64,000 bases of DNA from Paramecium octaurelia. Its lineage: Eukaryota > Ciliophora > Oligohymenophorea > Peniculida > Parameciidae. Below, piece after piece: positions 1-11,882 of this stretch (positions are counted from its first letter, which is position 1; each line of letters opens with the position of its first letter). Below the pieces are notes generated by a model. The model saw only the letters and a program-made list of their open reading frames with translations. It searched no databases and was not told where the DNA came from. The stretch spans positions 659,687 through 723,686 of the forward strand of contig CAJJDP010000010.1 of assembly GCA_905182995.1 (NCBI GenBank). The letters run 5' to 3'. A program made the position numbers and the translations under genes.

Positions 1-1096
<1,096 letters not shown>

Positions 1097-1692
1097 AGTT
1101 AATTTTAATAATTAAGGATATGTTTCTGATTCAAATTTTTTAATTACCTTATATAATAATAGCAATTATAAAATATTAATCTTATAACACAAAATTGAAA
1201 TTGTATACCCATCATCTACGCTTATTGTCATCGATTCAAATTAAGATACTATGAAACTTAGTTATTATATAAATATCTTATTAATAATTCCAATTAGATG
1301 ATTACAAAACTCAAATAGATTCAGATTTCTAGAAAATTTGTCTCTTTTTCACTTTTAAATGAAATACAATTATGAGAAAATTTAAAATCCAGATATTTGC
1401 AATTTAAGAATGAAAATTATTGATAATCATTTAAATAATAGTTTAGAATTTTGAATGTCTTATTTTTATTTATTGTTTATAAGATGGGATCAAGCATATG
1501 TAGGAGTGATATTGAACCAGCTAATTATTTCATATTTTTATCAAGTCTCTGAAAGTTTGCAGTTAATTTATATAGATGTTAATTTTTATATAATATTTGT
1601 TTAGTTTATAATAAAAGTGACATTGATTCTAAATATCTATAATTAAAAGAATCAATTTTTCTATTTTATATTATATAACATTATAATTAATA
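1097..1692. promoter_or_regulatory. Divergent intergenic region
   Basis: AT-rich spacer of about 600 bp between the divergent starts of the ATP synthase beta gene and the coiled-coil gene, so it should hold both promoters. I see only very short open stretches, for example 22 codons from the ATG at 1483, and no convincing gene or named promoter motif. Confidence 0.5.
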
Positions 1693-3099
1693 ATGGAAAC
1701 TTTTTTCACAGAAGTAGACAGTAAGAGTGATTAATCTCATTTGCGAGAAATCAATCAGTTACTCATGCGACTAAATTTAGAATCACCGCGTACATAGCTT
1801 GCCATGAAAGAACTAAATTTAACTAAATATGATTGCTAACTTAAGTAAAATAGTGCCCAAATTATCATACAAGAACTTTGTCCAATTTCTTACATTATCA
1901 TAATGAATCGAGAACCATGTACTTAAACCATTTACAAAATCTTAAAGGTAGCCAATAATTCTATGATATATTTAGACAATCTCTCGAATTTAGTGAATCG
2001 CAGAAGAGAAATTATTGGTCCATCAATAAAAATCGCTCTGAGAACACCTAAATAATTTAAGCAATATAACTTTGTTAAGAAGGTTTTTGATCATGATCTC
2101 AAATAGCTATATCAATCGGAACTCTAAATAAAAGCAGCATAACAAAAGAATACTGATAAAATCTATAGACAAGTGGAAGAGAAGTTAAAATCCATCTCTC
2201 ATAAAGCTAAGCAGCACAATAACAAAGTTGAAAGAAAACTATCTTTATTAAGGGAGAGAAGAAAGCACGAACTTGATGATAGGCTAAGTAAAAGTCTGGA
2301 TTTTGATTCAAAATTTGAACCTATCCAAAAGACCTTGTAAGAATCAAAAATGAAATTCTAAATAATGATGCAATCTAAAACCCAATAAACTTTGGATTAT
2401 CATAGATAAAAAAAGAAGAATATTACAGACTAAGAGGAATTACGAAGAACTAAATTATAATATTCAATGGAAGCCTCACAGAGAAGCACTTTTATTAGAC
2501 AAGGCATAGCAAGCTAAGACAGAATACAATAGGCTTAATTGATAGAGTTGGATCAGTAAAATAAGGTCATTCAGAAAATAGGTAATTAAGTTGAAAAAAC
2601 AAATTAAATGACTTATAAGAACTAGTAGGACATTCAAAAAACTCTATAGAAATTGAAAGATGAATAAGATAGGAAGTTTAGTAAGGTGCATAAAAATCTA
2701 AACTCAAAAACATAGATGCAATCTTTGAGGGAAAGCATGATTCATTAAGAAATACAAGATAAAATACTTTTCAGCAATGCTAAGGCCAGAAAAAGGTTGG
2801 ATGAGATTCAATCAAAAATTAAATAAGTAGCACAGCAAAAGCAATAGAAATAGCAAGATTTATTGAATAAATATATAATAAAAATGGAAAGAAGGAACGA
2901 CAGAATTATGGAAAAACATGTTAAACTTAGATAAAATCTTAAAAAAGGTAGTAACTCTCATAATCTCACTTAATAACAACATTAGCTTGTAATTGAGAAG
3001 GATGAATTAAACTCTGATATCACTAAAGTGTAAAGATTGGTGGTCAGCAAGTCAACGAAAAATATATAAGAATTACTCAACAACTTAAGATTCAATTGA
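1693..3099 (+). CDS. Coiled-coil protein of unknown function, 468 aa
   Basis: A single uninterrupted frame of 469 codons from ATG 1693 to TGA 3099, with many TAA/TAG glutamines. The first 110 residues are mixed. From about residue 120 on, the protein is dominated by Lys, Glu, Gln and Arg with regular hydrophobic spacing, as in a long alpha-helical coiled coil. No signal peptide, membrane segment or catalytic motif was seen. It is divergent from the ATP synthase gene and convergent with the TPR gene, whose stop lies 78 bp away. A structural, centrosomal or ciliary role would be a guess; I do not recognise the family. Confidence 0.8.
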
Positions 3100-3177
3100 A
3101 TAATCATATATTTTATAACAATATTTAAAATTCAAGACCAATATTGATAAATCCTTTATAACTTTGAATATTATAAC

Positions 3178-4808
3178 TCACTTAGTTGATTTCCTATATA
3201 AAACAAAAGCTAAAAACCCGGCTGTAACAGTTGCAAAACTAAGCTTTTACCACTGTTTTTCTGCAATAAAACAGGAGGCTGTAGTAGAACCCAATACTAA
3301 AGTCTCAATTATACCCATCTTTGTATCAAGTTTTTCTTCCAAAATATATTTAGTCATTGAAGAAGCAAGAACTGCTGAGGCAGTAGTCTTCCAAATAATG
3401 TCAGAGAATCTAATACTTACTTAATTATTTTCATTTATCTATGATTTTTAATGTATTTCACTAGCTGCTAATTTTGAATCATTTGTTTTGGTTTAATTAA
3501 CTGAATTCTTAGTCTCATTTTGATCCTAATTGTTGCTCAACATAGTTTAATAAAGTGAAGCTCTTTCTTTATTTGATTGTTTTAGTAATTCTCTAATTTC
3601 CTTTCTTTTGTCGAATATCTCTTAGTTTTAAGTAGTATTCTTTACTAGATTCCAAGCCTAGTCAATATCTCTCCATGCTTCTTCATAGTCTTATTTTTAT
3701 TAAAATGCCAAAGCTCTTCTATACCAAACCTTTTAATTGGAAGGATCAAGTTGAATTGCCTATTAATAAAAATAATATCTACAATATTGGCATGAGTGAT
3801 ACATGAATTAGAATCACCAAGATTCAAAAAACAAGCACTTAAATTAGATAACAAATTTATTCTTAGTTTCTTAAATTCTTAGAGTTATTCCTCTGGACAT
3901 TAAATTAAATAATATGGATCACACAATCCTATCGATAGATTATACTACTCAATAGCTTTGGCATAATTCTTTAATTGGAACCATTGATTTCCTTAATTTT
4001 TTAGAAATGTCGCTTCATCAAGAGACTTTTAGAATTAAAGAACAAGTTATGATTTTTAATCAATTTCTACTATTTTAGGTGAGCTTTGAATCTAAGAACT
4101 CTAAACATTGTTAGTAGGCAAACTTTTATTGGTTTCATCAATAATCTCTCCTTCTTCTACTTGTTTTTCTTCTTCTTATATAACTTACTTTTAAGTGTTA
4201 TCTTTTTAATTCAAATGAAGCGTAGGTTAAATTAATTCTGGTTCTTATTAATTTTATTCCTCTTTTGATACATCCAAAGCTTAATGTAGTTGATTATCAA
4301 GCTATTGTTCGTTTTGAATTATTTCCTACTAATTCTATTACTAAGTATGAGATTTATCCAATATTTCAAATTGAGATTAGTCAACAACAGAATTATCTAC
4401 TCTTTCTTTCTATTCTAATTTTTCTTGTGATTATGGAATTGCTTCATATACAGATTCAACAAATTAAGAGTTAGCATTATCATGTTCTAAATTTTCATGG
4501 TGACTTTCATTTGATTGTTTGTTATTTTAATGTTGAGGAACAGAATCTAAATGTTTAGAATTGTCTTCGTCTACTTTACTGATATTTAGAATTTAGATGG
4601 GCTATTCTGTTTCTGATTTAACCTAGTTTTATTGGTCTATTCCACTATGATGCTAAATTTGGGCCTCATGTTATGGTTCCTTATTTTAGTTATCATCTGC
4701 ATGTTTCACATTGTTTTCAATCTTTAAGTGTTCTACTTCTTCTTAAGCATTATTATTTTGATCTTAATCAGAAACCTTAGTATTTGATTACTCTTATGAA
4801 GAATCCAT
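3178..4808 (-). CDS. TPR-repeat protein with C-terminal hydrophobic segment, 535 aa
   Basis: The N-terminal 300 or so residues are a low-complexity Gln/Asn/Glu/Asp-rich region starting MDSSQEQSNTKVSDQ. They are followed by tetratricopeptide repeats: NQGNQWFQLKNYAKAIEQYN, then AIQLDPSNQKVWYRRALA and FQQKQDYEEAWRDIDQA. TPRs bind protein partners and this layout is common in Hsp70/Hsp90 co-chaperones. The last 70 residues hold a hydrophobic stretch (LVLGSTTASCFIA, ATVTAGFLAFVLY), so a membrane tail is possible. A 23-nt intron between ITHANI and AIQLDPS is required to join the two TPR frames; the spliced length is 536 codons. The partner and compartment are unknown. Confidence 0.85.
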
Positions 4809-5184
4809 AATTAAAATGTAAATTTTATATCAATAATTTATTTAATCAAGTTTTTATGATCATTTCTCATTCATATTAGGAACTTTGCCTCATTATTCTA
4901 ATAAATTAGGTTGAACTACCATTAATCCGACTACTTGTATTGGTCCAAACCACTCTCCTTTTAATTCTCTCTAATTCTATTTATGTGTCTCTATGATTAT
5001 CATTGGGAGACCATATTAAATATATTCATTTACAAGATCAAGATATCTAAAATTTAGAAATTAATCAAAATACTATCTATTTATTGATTAATAATATAAT
5101 TAATATTATAATGTCTTAAAAGAGACATGATTTTGTGAGATTTTAAAGAAATTACAAGTATTTTATCATAAATTTACAAATAAT
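4809..5184. other. Intergenic stretch with a doubtful small minus-strand gene
   Basis: A 376-bp gap between the TPR gene start and the RING-CH gene stop. On the minus strand, 4867-5128 could encode about 72 residues ending RINGSSTQFIRIMRQSSQYE, but only if a 43-nt GT...AG segment is removed. That is longer than any well-supported intron here. I list it as possible only. Confidence 0.25.
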
Positions 5185-5868
5185 TCATTAAATTTCAGTA
5201 TCAAATATGTAATGTGCAGTGTTTGTATCAACGGCTTGGAATATAATTTTAGCATTTTCATAAGCCTGAGGGTCCATTAATTCATCCTCCATAGTGAGCA
5301 GCCTCCAATCTACTTCTAAATAGTAAATTTTTTTGTAGCTATATAATGCAATAAGAGAGAGGAATATATTGATTATAAATAAAATGATTATCAATTATGC
5401 TGAGAGTTAATTCCATAATACTCCTAAAATAATAAAGAGAACAGCTATTGAGATGGCGAGTAGAACTGTAAAGTTTCTATATCTCTTTCTTTGATGAAAT
5501 CTAAAGGGTCAGGAAATGTTATACTTTTTATTTTTAATTTCAGTTTTAAAGAAACATAAACAAAAAAGACATTGTAATGTTGATATCGAAGAGGAAGGCT
5601 TCTTCATTTCAGCAATCACACAATCAGGATGATATTATACATCGTCGCATTTACATAATTTAACTAAGCAACTTCTTCGGCAAATATAACAAATTTTGGA
5701 TTAAGTATAAGGTAAATTAGTTACAAGGGTTAATTTCACTTTTTTACTCGATCTTTTGGGTCTATAAATAGGAGCAGACTCTTGATCCTTCACTTGATCT
5801 GCCAGCACAAATCTTTTTGATGATTTCAGAATGATTTCATCTTGATTTGATGCGGTTGAATTCAACAT
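5185..5868 (-). CDS. RING-CH (MARCH-type) membrane E3 ubiquitin ligase, 219 aa
   Basis: A variant RING finger near residues 60-110 reads CYICRRSC, LCKC, YHPDC and CLFC. This is the C-x2-C ... C-x-C ... H-x2-C ... C-x2-C order of RING-CH domains, which recruit E2 enzymes. Two closely spaced transmembrane helices follow (around VLLAISIAVLFIILGVLW and IIILFIINIFLSLIALY), as in MARCH ligases that ubiquitinate membrane proteins. A 24-nt intron just after the RING (GTATAAC...CTTTAG) removes an in-frame TGA and joins the domains; the spliced length is 220 codons. The family assignment is good; substrate and membrane are unknown. Confidence 0.85.
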
Positions 5869-6112
5869 ATAAATAATTTAATAATCATTAATATTTTATA
5901 TGAAGTTAATTTATAATATTGGCAGAATCAGAATTGAGGATTTACATGAAAATTAAGCAAGAATTGATTCGGTTTCTTATTCTTGTTATTTTTGGTAAAA
6001 TATAAAATAAATTAATATATATGATTTATTATTAATAACAATTGTATTTAAATATTTAATTAATAATAATTACATAAATTTAACACTAAATTCCAAAAAC
6101 AACACAATTTAT

Positions 6113-8117
6113 TCAGACAGTTATTATGATATATTTCCATTCTTTTATGGCATCGATCATCCATAAAAGAGAAGTATCATATTATGAGATTACTTTTTCA
6201 ATAATATAAATAAATTCCTCAAATACCGCCTCACTAATTTTAAGCCTAGAATGTATGGCTTAGATATCTGATCTTTTAAAATATTTCCTACCAGACAGTA
6301 AATATTCAAACTTTTTAAGGATAGTTTTCTATATATTTGCATCGTTGCTATCAAAAACATTTTTGATTTCAACATTAGATTGCAATTCATCAGAAATCAA
6401 AGGGACAAACTCACAAATTCTAGTTTCTCCAACAATATCACAAGGTAACTTTTTATTAGTAATGTAAGGTAATATTATATCGAATTCTTCTTCAAAGTCC
6501 TAAAAGATGACTCTTTACGGATTGAGTCTCATCAGTAAATTGAACAATTTGTCTTTAATGCTCTAATATAATTGTATATTGATTTAGTGTTAACAATGTA
6601 ATTAACTCAGGTCTTCAAGAGTAAAGCAATTATTTTACTTATTAAATGCATAATGCAAGAAATACTTAGTATGCTAAACAAATTGATCATATCCTACCTT
6701 GTGTATGAAATTTTTGTTAATATAGGGGTCAGTTTAACATAACTTAATGAATTCAGCACAGAAGTTGTCTATACCAAATTATTTATAAACTAAGTCTTTG
6801 ATACTATCCTAATCAATCACAGCCGCCTTATAGGCATCAGTTTATTCAAGTATATAGTAGACAACTTCTTTTTCAGCGTGTTTCGATAAGGCTCCTGATA
6901 AGTAGTATTTGAAAACTGAGTATTAAACAGAATTAATTCTAAAGGCTTTGTGAAAGTCCCTCATAGAGTCCATCACATAATTAGTGGATTCTGAAGATCC
7001 TAAAATGAACCCAAAGATTCGACTAAATTTTAGAGCTTGTTCCTCTTGTTTGGTTCCTTTGAACAATGGACTCAATGAGAAATCTTCAAAAATCTGAGCA
7101 TACATATTTTTAGCTATGGTTCTTATGCTATCTTTAACATTTTAAACAGAACGAGACTATTATAATGATTAGAGTGGATACATTGCAGATAATAGCGCCT
7201 CGGTAGTACTCGACTTTCTGTGCACATTTAAATATAACTTCCATTCCAATTTTCATATCTATTAGTTTTTTGATATAGAGATACTTAAACCTATTGAACA
7301 TCTCATCTGTTATATTAAGGTCCTAATGTAATTACTTAAGACTTTCAAAATGATATGCTAATTTATTTCCATTACTTAAATCTATTAATGCTTTAACAAC
7401 TCCTTTCATTTCATGAGCACTCCCGATGACAGGCCCAACCAATTCATCCTAAGCTAGTATTTATGCGAATTCCTTAGCATAATCATCCAGTCCTTCCATT
7501 TTTTCGAATTCACTATGTCTTGTAATACCAGTTTTTGATCTAAGTTAAATGTGAAATTGATACTTTTTTTCTTTAAACTATGAGAGAATGTCTTTGATTG
7601 ATTTTCCCGAAGAAAACGGACACTACTACTATTATACAGATAATTGTGATTGTTATGATTGTTGAACTAGTTGAGTTTGATGATACTGAGATTTTTTGAG
7701 AACCACATTATTACTGACGATACTAGTGTTTTCATCTCTTGAAGTTTTAACACTGCCATTAGAAGATTTAACTTAGTTCTTAACAGTAAACAACCTTTAG
7801 AAATGACGACTCGAACCAAGATCAAACTAATTGTTCTCTTCTATTTAGATTATTTAATTTTTTTGTTTCTTTTATGCCTATGGAGTAAGAGGCTTAGAAG
7901 CAGTTGATAATCTTTCGGAATCAACAATACATCTGGCAGAACCTCCTTTTTTTATTTACCAAAAATTATTGGGTTGTGTGCAATCTAAGGAGGGTAACTT
8001 TTAGAATAAATGATCTCTTCTTGAACTTTAGCCATCCTGGATTTCTTTGCTAGATTTGCTAACCAATAATTGGCTAGATGCATTTTGTCTGAACTCATGA
8101 GAGTCTCCTCTAATCAT
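6113..8117 (-). CDS. Protein with four tandem truncated-globin-like domains, 659 aa
   Basis: The first 200 residues are Ser/Gln-rich and disordered-looking. The rest resembles four consecutive truncated (2/2) haemoglobin folds. The second is clearest: MYAQIFEDFSLSPLFKGT, then FGFILGSS, MRDFHKAFRI and a hydrophobic H-helix. In known truncated haemoglobins the His of the H-x3-x-I motif is the proximal haem ligand. Such a motif occurs at residues 264 (QLHQDLNI), 381 (DFHKAFRI), 499 (QLHCQHQI) and 614 (AIHSRLKI). Spacings are 117, 118 and 115 residues, equal to one truncated globin. One 25-nt intron lies at 7157-7181; the spliced length is 660 codons. The globin call is my inference from the pattern; haem binding is untested. 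Confidence 0.7.
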
Positions 8118-8170
8118 TAAAGAAAGATAAATAATTATTAAATTATTTGTAAGGTAGTAATAACATAATA

Positions 8171-9390
8171 TCATCTGAGAAATAGGTTTTTACTGGAACA
8201 CATTTCTTGCTTGACTTAATTATTTTACTCAGTGCCAAGTCTCCAAAATATCAAAGTTTCATCACCAGCAGCAGAACAAAGCATAGACTAATCAGGAGAT
8301 ATGCCTAGATGCAAAACCCTCGATTTATGAGCTTAAAGTTCTTAGACCAATTTGGCCTATTAAATTACTTCAGCATTCCATATACTAATTTAGAATTTGG
8401 AAAAGCCATGCGATGAAATCAGTTCTCTATATCTCGGTAAAAACTATAAGGCACACACTTACGATCCCGTGTCTATGCTTTTGAAACACTAACCTGTGTC
8501 AGAATTCCAAAACTTTATGTTTTTGTCATTGGAACCTCCTCCACTAACTAGGATATTGGGAAACCATGGACACCACGCCATAGCTTTGACAGCTGCACAA
8601 TGACCTTCACATGATAAACGCAATGACATTTGTCTTTTGTCCCATAATAATAGTTAATTGTCGTTTGCTCCACTGCTTAAAGTAGTTCCAGAGGAATTCC
8701 ATTTCAATCCGCAAACCTCTTGAGTGTGTTTCTGAAATACGCCCACAACATTATTATTCTTTTCTCTTAGATCATGATTGAAAATAACGTTATCTCTGCC
8801 TGAAGTTGACAATAATTCAAAACTGCTACTCATCGTTGATACTCTCTCATTATGATAATATAACTAGGTTATTGTTTGTTAGGAACAAACATCCACTATC
8901 TTGATGGAGGCATCATCAAATCCCACTCCCAAGATATGATCATTGATCCAATGAACTGCAGTCACATTTGAAGTTGCTTATAAAAGTTATTCAATATGCT
9001 CTATTTTATAGACATGTTAAGTTACAATTTGAAGCATTCCATAAATACACTTTATTTTGCAATCCCACAGATAACACATTATTATTGCCCCATTCCAAAA
9101 TATTGAGATAGAAGTCATCTGCAATATCTGGTGCATCCAATATTTTCTCAGGGACCGAACTAATTTGCCTAACAGTTTATTAGGTAGGCAATCTGTATTA
9201 ATTATGTAACTAGTCCAAAAATGATATTGGATAATTCTGCTGTTATTTTTGATTTCCAAAATTCAGCACTTTTTCTTCGTTTATATGATACAATAACTAC
9301 GATATTCAATTCAAGTACATCATTATAATTTGATTAAGTGTGTGATTGATACAGCAATTTCGATTTACTTTTCGGAATAAATCTGTCCAT
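8171..9390 (-). CDS. CDC20/CDH1-family activator of the anaphase-promoting complex, 390 aa
   Basis: Substrate adaptor and activator of the APC/C ubiquitin ligase. The protein begins MDRFIP, matching the C-box ([DE]R[FY]IP) that docks on the APC/C. VPEKILDAPDIADDFYLN then introduces a WD40 propeller with family-typical blades (NVLSVGLQNKVYLWNAS, WNSSGTTLSSGANDNQLLLW, HKSRVLHLGISPDQSMLCSA). The C-terminus is FLR, close to the IR tail that also binds the APC/C. Two introns (22 and 25 nt) are needed; the spliced length is 391 codons. A KEN/D-box-binding propeller is expected from the family. I cannot separate CDC20 from CDH1/FZR orthology by eye. Confidence 0.95.
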
Positions 9391-9606
9391 ATATATATCC
9401 GTTAAATTAATAATTATATATAAGAATAATATAGTTTTATTTTGTTTCACACTCAAATATTAACTTTAATAATGGCATTTTTGATTTTATCTCGAATTCG
9501 AATGCACTCATTTTAAATTGAATGAAAACGATATCTTCTTCCTCAATTCTTAATTCAATTTAAGTTAGCAAATTATTAATAAAAAATATTAATAATTATA
9601 TATAAA

Positions 9607-10243
9607 ATGAGTAATGCAAAGTATTTACATATTCAATACCTTTAGATCTGACGGTGAGAATTAAAAATTTATTATGGGCGAGGAACCTTTGAGATTTCAA
9701 AATTATGTTGCCGGATAGGATGAACAACAAGGTACAAACATATTCAAATCTTAGTCCCATAATAAGATCAAAATTTAGAATACTACAATGAATATCTGAG
9801 ACTATACATAGCTAATGTTGTCTTAACGAATTAAGTACTATTTAGAATTTATATTAGTTAAAAGAACTTTTGAATGAAAAGAATGAACTAGTCAACAAAT
9901 TAAACAAATTAGAAGTAATTTTTAATATCACCAAAATTCAAGCGTCGAAATCAAGAGCTCAATTCAAATGTTGAAGAAACTGGAGAAGAAAGAAAGAAAA
10001 GATTGAGAAGACCAGCACAAGAAATCGAAAGACATTTTACTTGTCCCGTTGAAAATTGCTAAAAGAAATATGGGTAAATGTCCTTAATAAGTGTTTCTTA
10101 GAGCTGAAGGGTCTCTCAACTAGCACATCAAACTCAAACATCCAGAATTAGTGAAGGATAGAACATTTTATAAATCAAATGAATAATCGCAATAACAAGG
10201 AGAGCCTGAATCGTTATCGGATCTAAAACAAGAATAATAATGA
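9607..10243 (+). CDS. C2H2 zinc-finger protein, 169 aa, five introns
   Basis: One C2H2 finger near residues 100-125 reads CPVENCQKKYG followed by SLNQHIKLKH, giving C-x4-C-x12-H-x4-H. A basic segment (ERKKRLRRPAQEIERH) precedes it and could be a nuclear localisation or nucleic-acid-binding patch. Five introns of 25, 23, 23, 28 and 28 nt interrupt only 170 codons, and the last splits the finger. The assembled frame fits exactly. A nucleic-acid-binding role is likely from the domain; a single finger gives no target. Divergent from the CDC20-like gene across about 215 bp. Confidence 0.85.
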
Positions 10244-10488
10244 CACATAATTAAAATAATATAAGTTATTTGAAACATACCTATAAACTTTAAGTCACTA
10301 ATTTATTGTTCCTAATTTCTTCCTTAATATTAATGTTTAATAATTAATATCAAAATAAATTCAAATTATTTTTTTATACACCACATTACTTTAAAATTTT
10401 AAATACAAAAGATTGAGAATCCGATCTTTTTGAAGATAGATTATATTCGAAAGCATAAAATAATAAATTATTAATTTAAAATAGATAC

Positions 10489-11695
10489 TCATGATGATGA
10501 TGATGATGTCGAGCCTAATTTGATTGGCTAGAGCACCTCCTATTCTTCTTCATCCTTATACTTACCAGCAAAGCAATTCTAAAATAGCTTAAGAATTTAA
10601 TTTATTGTAATTGTTGCAGATTATTGTCTTTAAACAATTGAATAACCTTAAAATATGATAAAGAAGGCTTACTTTTAACAACTTCGTCAAATAATCTAGC
10701 ATTTAATTTAACTCCCAATGGCCATGCTATATAAATATCAAACTTATTTAGATTGTTGAGGAAATGGAGAATCTTTTTGCTTTATACAAATCCTCTATCG
10801 AAAGTGAAAAAGATTCCACCGTAACTAGGAGGAATTGAATTAAACAAGATTTTTAGAACAAAATAATTCAGCTTATTAGAGTAGCTTTTATATTGATTGT
10901 CCCCATTTAATTAAACATCTCCTAAATATTGAATTGCCAAATCAACAATGTTTGTGCACAAAATCATATATTCTGTTTGAACTTCTTTATCCAATAGAGC
11001 TGCATTAATTGTTGAATAGGCAATCTGAGCATCAGCAAAAAGATTTTGAATGTTTTCAGTTTTAAATTGAACATCAAAAATTGGTGCTAGGTTTGATAAT
11101 TAGCAATCTCTAACTTTCTAACAAATACTTTCCAAATTTTCATTCTATTATTTTCCAAGTTCATAATCAAGTTTTAGACAAACAAATTAAATTGAGGGTT
11201 TGTTCTAATATCCATGTTTTTTAAGTTCCTCGGCTAATTACAATGGGGCTTCATCCTTAATTACGCAGGCCCTTTTTAAGATTGATTGGGTTGTCTAGAA
11301 AAATTCTAAGGGTGTTTTTTTATCGTCTAAGATTTATTTTCGGAAGAATTACTCTTTTGCCAATATCATCTATAAATGATAAACATAATATTAATACAGC
11401 AGATGAATAATCTTTCATCACCAAATCATTATAGAATACTTCCAAAATTTGCTATTCAAAGTTGTTTAGATCTTCTAACTTTTCCTTATGAGTTTCATAG
11501 TATTCTTTTTCTTGTCCAATCAATGGCTAATGTAAAACTCTATGATTAATGGTTTGATTACGATTTTAGGTAATTTAATTAAGCTTCCTCGTTAAAGGTT
11601 GAAAAATCCAGGATTACCTATTTATGGCTTTAATCTTGATAGCATTCAGTCAATGCAGTTATCTAGATTTTCAAAACATCGGTTGTGCTTGACAT
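10489..11695 (-). CDS. Conserved-looking hypothetical protein, 376 aa
   Basis: An acidic, leucine-rich, mostly helical protein starting MSSTTDVLKIQITALTECYQ, with no signal peptide or membrane segment. Segments such as TPLEFFQTTQSILKRACVIK and FVLKILFNSIPPSYGGIFF look folded, but I cannot place the family. Introns of 22, 28 and 26 nt were placed from frame shifts; together they give exactly 377 codons. The C-terminus ends in a short serine run (STSSSSS) encoded by an ATG/CAT trinucleotide repeat. The gene is real with good probability; its function is unknown. Confidence 0.8.
10491..10508. repeat. (ATG)6 trinucleotide microsatellite
   Basis: Six perfect ATG units on the plus strand. On the minus strand they form the last codons of the hypothetical gene, read as TCA serines followed by the TGA stop. 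Length change here would alter only the serine tail. Confidence 0.9.
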
Positions 11696-11882
11696 AATAG
11701 AATTAAAATAATAATTAATAATGAAATTTAGATGATTCTTTCATTTAGCAATAAACTCAATTTAATGAATTAATGCCAGAGAATTAAACACTCACTAATA
11801 AGAAATCTTACGAAAAAACAACTCTATTTTGTATTTGTAGAGTTGTCTCTCCTATAATAATTTTTAATTAATCAATAATACA

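Noticed and set aside
1483..1560. Short plus ORF starting MGSSICRSDIEPANYF (possible myristoylated protein)
   Set aside because: Only 22 codons before TGA, with no acceptable continuation after testing an 18-nt splice.
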